From: Sarcocystis neurona
Lineage: Eukaryota > Apicomplexa > Conoidasida > Eucoccidiorida > Sarcocystidae
Assembly (NCBI GenBank): GCA_000727475.1
Contig: KL647311.1
Span: 802,110-866,109, forward strand
Reading direction: 5' to 3'
Length of the DNA: 64,000 nt
Made by a program: the position numbers and the translations under genes. Below the pieces are notes generated by a model, which saw nothing but the letters and a program-made list of their open reading frames with translations, was not told the DNA's origin and ran no database searches. Every line of letters starts with the position of its first letter. Position 1 is the first letter of the stretch. Below are positions 1 through 10,134 of this stretch, piece after piece.

Positions 1-380
1 ATCTGTATATCTACCCGTCTACCTACTACTAATATATACATACATATATACATATGTCTGTGTGCGAATATCTATCTATCTATCAGTCTGCATGTCTACA
101 CTTGTGTCAGTACGCATGTTAGGTGCTGGCAATTGCTGCTGCTTGTCGTCCGTACGCCTCGTGCTTCTCACAGACACATATATACATATGTATGTAAAAT
201 ATGTACGCATACAATGTTTTAACATATATGTATATGCGTACGTACATATTCATACATATATATATATATATGTATATATATATATGTCTACATATCTATA
301 TGTATGTGTGCTCTCTGATTGTGTGCTTCGCTGCTGCGTCACCTTTACTCTGCTCCACCTGCATCGGCGACGGGCTGTAA
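1..380. repeat. TATG/TA microsatellite-rich stretch
   Basis: AT-rich simple sequence made of ATGT, TATATG and TA units, densest around 181-300. No splice-bounded coding exon is visible. It lies upstream of the CTG-rich segment and the kinase exon, and is probably intron or 5' flank of the kinase gene. Confidence 0.6.
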
Positions 381-1160
381 GAAGGCGCTGCCGCTGCGCC
401 GTTGCTGCTGCTGCTGCTGTGTGTTGACGCCGGCATTGCTGTTGCTGCTCGTCCTCCTCCTGTCCTGGTGCTGTGCGGCGACACTGCGGACGCTGTAAGG
501 CACTGCTGCCGCTGCCTTCTCCGTGCTGCCTCTGGTGTTGCTACTTTTGCTTGCCACCGCTGCTGCGTCTGCGGCGCGCGGTGGCAGATGCCGGGCCGCG
601 GGGATGCGGCACTTGCTGCAGCTGCTCCATGGCTGCTGCTGCTGCCTTCGTACTGTTGCTGCTGCTGCTGCCTTCATCCTGTTGCTGCTGCTGCTGTTCA
701 TCGGCCCGTGTTCTCACGGCCTGCTGCTCTGGCTTCTGCTGCCGGTGCCGCGTCTTTGCTGCTGCTGCTGCTGCCGTTGCCACTGCCCTGCTGCTGCTGA
801 ACGCTTGCTGCGACTGAACGCCTGCGGCTGCTCCGACGTTCATGCCTCTACCTGGCCGGAGCTGCTGCTAGACGGCTATCTGTGCTTCCCTCTTCGACAG
901 CGGCAATGTTCTAGCGCCGCCGGTCTGCTGCCGCCGCCGCTGCTGCTCTGCGGCTGCTGTGCTGCGCTTGCTCTCGGGGGAGCGCCGCTGCTGCTTTCGC
1001 TGCAGCTGCTGTGCTGCTGCCGTTCCTGCGGGTTGGTGGTGCCCAGCTGCGGTTCGTAGTAGACTCCTGCCGCTCCAGTTGCCGCTGCAGCTGCTGTCGA
1101 AAGTGCTGCAGTCGCTGCTGCTGACGGCCTTCTGTTGCTGTTGCGGCTCAGGCCTGGCGA
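381..1160. repeat. CTG-rich (HAAR-type) segment
   Basis: Imperfect CTG/GCT trinucleotide sequence, open in several frames because CTG, TGC and GCT contain no stops. Codons read in the kinase frame just upstream of 1167 give Leu/Cys/Ala-rich text with no Bud32 N-lobe motifs. I therefore read it as intron, or as low-complexity coding sequence of an upstream kinase exon; the sequence does not decide. A plausible 3' splice acceptor (ctgcag) ends it at 1166. Confidence 0.5.
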
Positions 1161-1166
1161 CTGCAG

Positions 1167-4100
1167 TGGGGCAGGCGATCGCCAAGCTTCATAACGCGCA
1201 TCTGGTTCACGGGGATCTGACGACAGCAAATCTGCTCCTGCGCACCACGTGCCTGCCCAACATTTCTTCATCCTTTTCTCCTTCGCCCTCTCCTTTCACT
1301 TCTTCCTTTCCTTCTTCTTCTTTCTTCCCCGCAGCAGAGCTGCAAACCAACCTCGACGGAGAATGTTGTGCTTCCATCCCTGCTACGTGGAAGCCGCTGA
1401 TAGCAATGCAACAGCAGCAGCAGCAGCACAAGCGCTTGCTCCCGGATTGCTACTTCGGCTGCAGCCTCCGCGTTCCCGGTCAAACGGATATCTGTGCTTC
1501 TTCCCCATGCTTCAACAGTAGCTACGCTGCTCCTGCTGCTGCTGCTGCTTCTGCTCCTGCTTCTGCTGCTGCGACTGCTGCTGCTCCTGCCGCGCCTGCC
1601 GTCTGTGCTGCTCCTGCTGCTGCAGCTGCCTGTTCTCGTCCTGCCACAGATTTTGCTACTGCTGCTGCTGCTGGTTGTGTTGCTGCTGTGGCGTCGCTAC
1701 CTGCTGTGCGGGCCTCAATCGCTGCGGCACTCGCCGCGGCGGCCCTGGCTGCTACTGCTGCTCCTTCGCCTCCCGCTGCTCGTCCTGGGTGTGCCAGTGC
1801 CGCTGCTGCTCCTCATCCTTCTTTCCCTGCTGCTGCTGCAGCAGAAGCACCTGGGCATACGGACGCTGTCCTTCACGCGGCGAAAATCTCGTTGGGAGAG
1901 GGAGGGCCGCAGCAGGAGCGCCGTCACCAACAGGCAAGTCACTCCGGTGGCCAGGATCATCAGCAGCAGAGTTCCTCGCAGCAAGAAGTGTTGTTGCGGG
2001 TGCGGATGAACCAGGCAATGACTGACGCTGCAGCTGCTGCTGCGCAAATGTTTTTCCGGTCCACCTCTGCCCTGCTGCAGCGACAGACTGCTGCTGCTGC
2101 TGCTGAGCGAAGAGGAGGTGGAGGAGGACAGTTTGTGGAAAAGGAGAGCGAGCGAAGACAAGCAGCAGGCACAGCACCGCCTTTTGCCGTGGACGGAGCT
2201 GCAACGACACCCGCTCATAAGCGTGGCCCAGGAAATCCAGGGGCAGCAGCGAGGCAGGCAGCAGAAGCGGCACCCCCGGGACCGACAGGGGACGCGCGTT
2301 GCCGTGGGTACGTAGTCGCAAAGGACGGAGAAAACGAAAAAGAGGCGGCGGCAGCAAGGAAGTTCCTCGCGTCAACATGCGCAGGCACAGCAGAGCCGGC
2401 GGTCGGCGAATGGTCCTCAAGGCACCTTGACACGCAACAAGAGGCCACAGCAGCAGCAGCAGCGACAGCAACAGCAGCAACGACAGCAGCAGCAGGAGCG
2501 ACAGCAGCAGCAGCGACCGCAGGAGCAGCAGCGACCGCAGGAGCAGCAGCGGCAGAGGAGAAAAAGGAAAATTCGAGAAATCGTACGCAGGCTCCGACGG
2601 CGGGAGGGGTCCCCGACGATGAAGAACAGCGGCTGCTGCAGCAGCTCTCTTCCATCTGCTTGATCGACTTCGGGCTTGCCAGCACTTCGTCGTTGCCCGA
2701 GGTATGAGGCGCGGCGCATGCGCATGCAGTCGCTCAACATAGCCACTTGCAGCAGTACCCGCGCGTACTTGTACAAGCCTTCTCTCGTCTTGTTAACATT
2801 CTCCTGTGGGCAAGTCTGCATGCACCTGTGTGGAAGCATACGAATACACCGCGCTCGCCTGTACAACGTATCCCCCTCTACAATAAACATATATATATAC
2901 GTGCGTATACATGCATACTTATATATATATGCGTATATGACTGAGAAACGCTTGTCTTATTCAGTCAGCACTGCGGTGCGGGTGTGCGTGGTGGGGGGGG
3001 GGGGGGAATGCATACATATATATGTATATATGGAAGCAGACGACTACACATCGCTTGTCTGTATAGCGTGTCCGCCAATACTAACATTAATATGTATGTG
3101 TGTGTGGATGTACGTACGTGTGAACGTCTGTGTATTTCTATAGTTGTTGATGAGTTTCCCGTGTCTCAGCACGCTTCAAGAAACTCGCGTGTATACGAGC
3201 GCATACAAGATGTTACACCCGCGAAGAGTTACCCCGTTCTTCGACGTGGTGTACGTACACCGCATTCGTTCCATCTGCTGCCACTGCATCCAGAGGTCTG
3301 GGGCTCCTGGGGGTGGAAGAGCGGCCATTAGTGACTTTGTTACATTTCACCTTTTGCGGTGACACGCAGGAACTTCTCGTTGGCTGTTGGCTTCTTTTCC
3401 CGCCGTCTTTTGGATCGTTTTCTTCGTCTTTCTCTCTTTTCCGCTTCTGCGCTGCAGCTTCCTGCTGCGGTCGTCCGCTCCCGCAGTACGTGTGTCAACC
3501 TGCTGATTCTCGCGCTTCTGCTGAAGAAGAGAAATTCCCTCTTCTTCTCGTCTTCATTCACTGCTTTGTCCCCCTGCCTTCTCGTTGGGTTCCTCGCCAA
3601 AAAAAAACGTGTGGGGTCAGGAGCGCATGCAGCAGCAGAAATTTTCAGAGAGAGACACACACACGCACAGCAAGGACGCTCTGCACCTGCGTGCCTGTGC
3701 GTCTGAGGCTTGCGGGCGAAGGCTGTTCTCTCGCTTTTCTTCCGTTTCTTCCACTTTCCTTATATCTCTCCCTCTTTTCTGTTCTGCTCTTTGACCAGGA
3801 CAAGGCAGTCGACCTGTTCGTCCTGGAAAGGGCTGTCTACAGCATGCATGCAAAACTTGCGAAACTCTTCCTCCCCGCCGTGCTGCAAAGTTACCGGCAG
3901 ACAAGCCACAACGCCGTCAGCGTCCTCAGGCGTCTCGAGGCAGGTAAGGCGGCGCATGCAGATATTTTCGCGCATGCGCATGCACACGCGTGTGAACAAG
4001 ACTGTCCTTCGAGGTCGTTCTTCACATATCTGCGTCTATATGTGTACGTATGTATGTATCTGAGTGTAAATGCGTGTATATATGTGTGTATGGATATGTG

Positions 4101-4524
4101 TACGAAAGGATGTGTGGACTTGTGTATATATTATGTGTGTTTGTATATATGAACGTATGTGTGTAGGGATGTATGTACGAATGTACACACATATGTATGT
4201 ATGCATATGTATGGACGTATATATGTATTTATGTGTGGATGGACGTATGTACGGATGTACGTGTATACATATACGTATGTGCGATTGTGTGTATGTATGT
4301 ATGTGTGTATGTATGTACGAAGGTGTGTATAGATATATATGTATATGTGTGTACGAATATATATATATATATATGAATATGTGTGTGTGTATATATATGT
4401 ACGCATATGCACGGAGGCACCGACGGGCGGATGTAATGACCCCTCTCTATTCGTAACAGGCAGAGCAAGACACCTACGCACCGTCAAGCTACACCGCTCT
4501 TTTCTTCGGCTCACGACTTTCTGA
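1167..4524 (+). CDS. BUD32: Bud32/PRPK (TP53RK-like) atypical kinase of the KEOPS complex, 3' part with HAAR insertion
   Basis: Bud32 is the small kinase/ATPase of KEOPS, which makes the N6-threonylcarbamoyl-adenosine of tRNAs. Exons: 1167-2701, 3799-3943, and a last exon from 4460. The first carries a helix matching family sequence (GQAIAKLHNAHLVHGDL), then the catalytic loop HGDLTTAN. About 480 residues later comes ICLIDFGLA with the DFG metal-binding Asp, then LPE|DKAVDLFVLERA across the intron, which is the Bud32 signature. Phases agree (GAG|GAC; G left at 3943). The whole 1167-2701 stretch stays open, so the low-complexity segment is probably translated between catalytic loop and DFG. 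Human PRPK has about a dozen residues there. The N-lobe (GAEA and ATP lysine) is not visible and must lie upstream or in unrecognised exons. The last exon has two acceptors: 4460, giving an Arg-rich tail ending at 4524, or 4464, ending in four Arg at 4540. Family tails are basic, so both fit. Confidence 0.85.
1530..2570 (+). repeat. HAAR-coding trinucleotide tracts inside the kinase exon
   Basis: Two kinds of t tract code for Ala in the same frame. From about 1530 to 1850 the plus strand is CTG-type and Ala is GCT. From about 2430 to 2560 it is CAG-type and Ala is GCA. Between them is mixed Gln/Arg/Gly/Glu-rich sequence. The tracts interrupt the kinase between HGDLTTAN and DFG. Confidence 0.75.
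2702..3798 (+). other. Intron of the kinase gene with microsatellite and poly-G tract
   Basis: Donor GAG|gtatga follows the LPE codons; the acceptor ttgaccag precedes GACAAGGCAGTC. It contains TATA/TATG repeats, a run of 14 G at 2993-3006, and a long pyrimidine-rich stretch from about 3380 to 3795 leading to the acceptor. No conserved exon was found in it. Confidence 0.7.
4020..4420. repeat. ATGT/TATG microsatellite in the last kinase intron
   Basis: Nearly continuous imperfect TATG/TGTA tetranucleotide repeat. The Tyr/Val/Cys/Met-rich frames it generates on both strands are repeat artefacts. It fills the intron from donor GCAG|gtaagg at 3944 to the acceptor at 4459. Confidence 0.85.
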
Positions 4525-4740
4525 GAGGAGGAGAAGGTAGAGGGGAAGGAGGAGAAAACTGTCTGGCTTCTGATAGCAAATAAACAGCTTAGAAAAAGGC
4601 CACCCTTACATGTAGACCTGAAACCTGACTCTATTTATATCTCAGAGCGGACCTCAGATGAAAAGAGAAGTTCAGCGTACGAAAGGCGAGCTGGCTGCAA
4701 GTAGTAAAACTCGTCTCTCACCGCACATATATATATGTAT

Positions 4741-5007
4741 ATGTACGTACTCCAGGAGTAACATATATATATATATATGTGGTAGGATTAGCATATACAC
4801 GTATTACAGGAGCAGCTTCTATATTTTTAAATTGCAGGAGTAGCGTATATACATATAGATGCATATGTACTGCAGGAGTAGCACAGATATATATATATAC
4901 ATATATAGTACACGAGTAGTTTATATATATATATATGTATATTGCAGGAGAAGCATATATATATATATATATATGGATAGATAGATAGACAGATACGCAG
5001 GAGTAGC
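4741..5007. repeat. Interspersed CAGGAGTAGC motif alternating with TA repeats
   Basis: A decamer close to CAGGAGTAGC recurs at 4753, 4807, 4835, 4873, 4945 and 4998, with weaker copies near 4784 and 4912, separated by TATATA runs. This is a degenerate minisatellite with unit spacing of about 27-72 bp. No coding frame follows the units. Confidence 0.7.
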
Positions 5008-5009
5008 TT

Positions 5010-8000
5010 TGAGCGTAAAATCGGCTGCTGTGAGGCTGACGCAGAGATCCGGGGAGTGCCGGGAGTTTTTTTTGTAGGTCACAGAGAAGGAGAGTTGCTG
5101 TTTTTCTTTCCTCCAGAATCCCTGCTGCGTAGGTGCTCTCGCGTTTGTACGCTCTGTATACCTATCATATACGTAACAACAGGTAGACCGATCAATACGT
5201 ATTACGCATGTGTCTTATTGTGGAAACACACTTGCATGCTTTATGAAAAGCTGAACAGCTGTTACCGGCCGCAAAATGTGGAAGTTCTAGCTGCTTCCTG
5301 TCTAGCTGAGTCGTCCATACGGGTGCTTCATGCATACATACAGACAGACGTGTGGGAGCGAAGCGGCGGTGATGAAGAGCAGCAGCAGGAGGCGCCGCCG
5401 CCGCCGCGTGAGTGAAATGTTGAGGGGACGCACGTAAGCAGCAAAGAGGGAAGAAAGCCAAAGTGTACAGAGATATCAGGCGGGGGGCTCTGTTCAATCA
5501 CACATATATGTATGTCTATATATGTGAGTTCGTAGCTACTATGTATATATATATATATATGTCTTGTGTGAGCGTGTGGGACGCGCACTGCGGTGTGGGG
5601 ACGCGCCCTGCAACAGCTGCGCGTGAGAGAGCGGTGAGTATTTTCCGGCCTTGCCCATCGCGTGTAGCCCGAATGCTCAGCAGATTGCCTTTTTTCCTAA
5701 AATGTGAAGGGCCGCTGCTGAACAGAAAGGCTTGTGTGCTGGGAAGATGTGCATGCAAGGCCTAAGCTGAGGAAGTGGACCCGGTTCTTTTGATAGTTCG
5801 CAGACAGCAGTTTCCTTTGCGTCTGAGTCGCGGACAAATGTGTGTTTGCGCGTGGAGACTAGTAAGACAGCTGCTGACGGTCGACAGCAGAACAGCAGCA
5901 GCAGCAGGCGCGCGTTGCAGTCGCCGGAAGTGTAGGAAGGTCTGCGGAACGCGTCGTTGCGAAGAAGCAACGCCCAGGAAGCAGAAGCAGCGGCGGCGGG
6001 GTGCACGAGAGACAGTCGCGGAACTCGTAGTAGTAATAGTAGTAGAAAAGCAGCAGGGTGGTGAGGAGAGAAAAACGCTCTTCTCGGTTCTGCTGTGGGG
6101 TCGGTCTGATTCTCTCGCGCGGGGAGGAAGCCGAAGAGAAGAAAAAGAGATAAATTTTCTGTGAGCTCGAAGCGACACAAAAAAAAATTGTAGTCGCACT
6201 GTAGGTTACCAGACAGAGTGGGCGACACACGCAGGAGTAGCAACATCTTACGAATTGTCCACCGGGTTGCCGTCATTTTGGTTCTGCTGCTGACCACCAG
6301 TCTTGAGAACCACCCGTCGAACTTCCCGTTCTCATTCTCTTCTTTTCTTTTGCTTCCTGTCCCTCTTCTTCGTGTGTGTCTGCCAAGTGAGACTGCGAGG
6401 CCGGAAGCGGCTCATGGTCGGATAAATTCAACACCGTCCTCCCCCTCCGGGGACCGACACACCACCAGTCAGACGAATAACAACGCGCGCGCGGGAGAAC
6501 TTTCGAATGAGATGCACAGCGTCTGTGTATATACACGTACACTTGATACGTGTATGAACACCAAGAAATCTAAGAGAGATTTTGCATGGGCGACGGTGAC
6601 GCATTGATGCAGCACGCGTCGTTGTTGACTCAAATTTAGCCGATAAAAATCTCAACAGGAGCGAATACATCACACTGATACACAAGGACCAGACACCTGC
6701 AATGCAAATGTGCATACGCACGGTAACTACGTAGATGCTAGTGTGTGAAAGAGAGTGGGAAAGTTTCCTGTGTCTCACTTTTTGTTTTTGAAGAGCAGCT
6801 GCCGGTAGTTCGGTGGGCAGCGGCTTTCTCAAATATCGTTCCAGGTCTGCTGAGGAGCACGTACCTATATAGACGTATGTCGATGTGTGAATATTTACAT
6901 GTGTATTTATCCGCATATCTGCATGCCAGCCTCTGCGGCTTGGCGTGGAAGAACAGTAGCCGGTCCTCCCGGAGGGTCCTCCTTCCCTCTTTTCCCGTAT
7001 ATCAGAGACAGCGTCCCTGTCTTCCTCCTGCACTAGACGGGAACCTTGTTTCTGCCATGTGTATGTGCTTGTATTATTGCTCTATTTTCTCATCGCGCCA
7101 GTCGGTCAGACCTGCTTCTCTGTACTCTCTCCTCCCCCACAAAAATTGCTGTTCTTTTCGTCGTGAGGAAAGCATTTATTTGCCGACGCTTGTGGAAGCA
7201 ACGCTGGAGGAGAATGTTACAGGCCTGCTTCTCTGGAGTAGCTCCTTCTCCACAAAAATTGCTCTTCTTTCCATCGGAAAGAGAGCATTTTTTTTGCCGA
7301 CGCATGTGGAAGTGACGCTGGAGGAGAACGCCACGGATAAGAAGCCAGTGTCTCGGTATCAAGGATATGTGCATCTGTGCGTATGTGTATGTATATATGT
7401 AAGTAGCACAAAACACATGTGTAAATACACTCCTATGTAGTTCGATAGGAGATGGCAGCTCGCCGATGCACAAAATGTTCCACTTGTTCCGGTCCCCATT
7501 CTGCGTCTGCTGTGGCCCCTGCGGCTGCTCGGTAGCACCTCTCGTTTTCCTTTGCCGTTCAGACAAGAGAAACAGCTGCCCCAGCGAAAACACACGCGTG
7601 AATGGTAGAAGCGAATTCTGTAGCAGCCGCAGCATCAGGAGCGACTGCGTAATCACACGGGGAAAAAGCTCCAGGCGCACGAGCGGAACCGACGACACTA
7701 GCGGTGGAAAGAAGCTTCTGCTAGGTGTGAAGATGAGAAACTCCTTCGTCAAAAGTGAAACAGAGTGACGTATTCACCGTTACAAACACAGCTACAAAAA
7801 GAGGCAGCTCCACGTGTGTGCACAACACTCAGAGTTCCTGTGCAAAAAATAAGGTTTTTTTCGTTTAGACGTGCACCACTACTGTTTCTTGATGCTACAT
7901 ATTTACGTGTACACTATTACCTGCTGTTGCGCGTTTTGGTTTTGAGTGAGGTGGTAGCGGACACAGGCGTCACTACATGTGTACATGCGCGTACACATAC

Positions 8001-9082
8001 GTGTGCGGGATTATGTGTTGTGCTGCACACATGCATTCCTGAATAAGGAAGGTATATATACATATATATGTATATAGCCAGGGACAGATACTTAATGTTC
8101 GAGGATCCAACTCCTCGCCAGGTGATTAATACAAATACCTGTGTTTCGGCTTCAACACAGCCGTAGGAGATACGGGGAGTAGCGACAATGACATTTCTGG
8201 AGGACGTGAGTCGGCCTAGCTACAAACAGCCACTGATCCAAATGTAGGCGTTGCCGACATGGGCCTGTGTGTGACCACGGGACACACGTGTACGCGTAGC
8301 ACGAGGCGTGTACAAAAACAGCCGTTGATATATATATATAAATATATAAATAAATGTATATGTAGTAGTTTCACCAGTATGGATGAACAAGCGAATCTAC
8401 AGCGCACGGCTTTCGGTCAGCCTAATCAGTGACCACGCATGCTTGCGTGTGACTACATCCGTCTGGGCATATATTTTGCTGGGGTGGCTATACGCGTATA
8501 TATGTATAAACGGTCTTACACTATGGGAGGAACGTGTACTGTATTTTAGGGGTGCAGGCCCCCTGTAATACGCGACAGCAAATGCCTGACTACAGGCATC
8601 TGTATGTATAGGTCAAAATACAGGTGCAAGGCCTTCTTCATTGTGCCGGTCCAGGCCCCCTATAGCCCGCGACGGTAGAGGTCTGCACAAGATGTCACTC
8701 CACAGAATGAATTGAAATACATCGGCAAGAAGAATCTGCTTCGTTTCTTATTCGCTGATACTCACCAACCCAGGTACGCAGATTCGTATGCATGTGTGTA
8801 TCCAGTGTAATGTGCATATGCATGTGAGTGCCGGATACGTTTAGGCACACGTGCCAATAACGGCAGATACGACTTCCTCCACGCACGTTGAGAGCCACAG
8901 TAATACACATTCAGTAGACCTTGGAGTTCTTTCGCATAGTTTATAATAAAGTGTACACGCAGTGATGTATACCTGCATGTGCCAATCTGCAAGGACGCAT
9001 CCAGGGAAGTCGGATTAACTGGAATTTGCGCTGACGAACCTGCGGCTACAAGGCTTCCGGTAACCGACACACAATAAATACG

Positions 9083-9118
<36 letters not shown>

Positions 9119-9862
9119 CGTTTGTGAGTGCGTGCAGACTCTTCTTTGTGGGTTCAGAAGTATTCAAAGAACATGCTGATGACGGCAACACCCGTTGTCG
9201 CATGCTCACCGATGCATACCTGAAAAAATGTAACGACGGGTACATGGAGTCGCAAGCTGAATTTTTTGCGCCTACTTACGTGCATAATGCGGGAAGCCGT
9301 GCGCCTGCTGGTACAGTGTTATGACACTAGACACCGTCAACAATATTGAAAAAGTCCTACACTTCAACGTACAACTGCATGGCGTGCAAGATCGCGGTGC
9401 GGGTAGCAATCAGACACGCAGGCTGGATTCTGTCATCATCTGCAAGAGCGTTACGGTTCCGTAATGCGGATTCTTCAGGTAATCAGCATTGTGTAGCCGG
9501 AGGTACACGCAGAGAATCATGATAGAAATGACTCCACTCCTGAGTGCGTAGATCTTTAATCCCTTGACGGTTTACCAATCCACTTTTCTCCGCATATACG
9601 CGTGTGTCCTCAGGTACGCCTGTCCGACCACCTGTGTGCGAATATTTGACTTGAACTGCCTAGACTGCAAGCTTCACCAAGAAAATTCCTCCCGTCTTTT
9701 ATATATTATGTAAATGCGCGTATATGTGTGTGCACACGCTCACACACGTGTTCATCCCATCTGGACACACGTGAGTCGGTCGAACTTTAAAGAATGATGA
9801 AATTCTGTCTGAATTTAAAGCTGCACCTGCGCACAGATGCTGTTCTACAACCAAGAACTCTA
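5010..9862. other. Region without a confident gene
   Basis: Holds a GC-richer block with a short CAG run (about 5750-6150), TA microsatellites (5540-5560, 8050-8080, 8330-8360, 9085-9115), the 7111-7335 duplication, and a degenerate 97-bp-spaced repeat (CAGGCCCCCT motif at 8555 and 8652). The 5750-6150 block has open frames on both strands and a good acceptor on the minus strand near 6085, so an exon there is possible. No family motif was recognised. Confidence 0.5.
7111..7335. repeat. Two-copy tandem duplication, about 113 bp unit
   Basis: Copy one runs from about 7111 to 7223 and copy two from 7224 to about 7335. Both start CCTGCTTCTCTG, share CACAAAAATTGCT and GCCGACGC, and end ACGCTGGAGGAGAA (offset 113 at the start, 114 at the end). 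Copies are clearly diverged. Both are open in one plus frame with similar text, but no splice-bounded gene could be built. Confidence 0.75.
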
Positions 9863-9919
9863 CACTGTGCGCATGAATAAGCGTCTTGCCTATGTAGACG
9901 GTTATTCATGCGCACAGTG
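9863..9919. repeat. Perfect 18-bp inverted repeat (hairpin)
   Basis: 9863-9880 is the exact reverse complement of 9902-9919. Inside, 9882-9885 (CGTC) can pair with 9897-9900 (GACG) after one mismatch, leaving an 11-nt loop, so the stem is 22 pairs. Neither arm is simple sequence. It lies outside any gene I can support, about 215 bp downstream of the stop of the 10135-11633 minus-strand model. Confidence 0.85.
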
Positions 9920-10134
9920 AGCATGCTGGTACAAGCGCTTTACGTGCCGAAGATCCCTAGCAGTTTTGCAATAGCTTGTGACCACGCCTGTGCGAATGCA
10001 GGAATATAACCGCTACAGATCTCTCTTCGCGTGTACACTCATTCAGTAGCATGGTGTCCGCACACTCATGCTTCGAAGAACTCGAGCCAAACCCTTTTGT
10101 CAGTCGCGCGCACTGCGTAAAGCGGACCACTGCA

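Noticed and set aside
402..1059. Leu/Cys/Ala-rich frames in several phases upstream of the kinase exon
   Set aside because: CTG repeats are stop-free in every frame, so openness is not evidence. No N-lobe kinase motif was found in any of them.
1249..1334. Possible small intron (gtgcct to a pyrimidine-rich ccccgcag) in the kinase exon
   Set aside because: 86 nt is not a multiple of three, so removing it breaks the frame that reaches DFG; the donor is poor.
1715..2480. Long minus-strand frames antisense to the kinase insert
   Set aside because: They arise from the same stop-free triplet repeats; the plus frame is anchored by kinase motifs at both ends.
4070..4456. Tyr/Val/Cys/Met-rich open frames on both strands
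   Set aside because: They are direct translations of the TATG microsatellite in the kinase intron.
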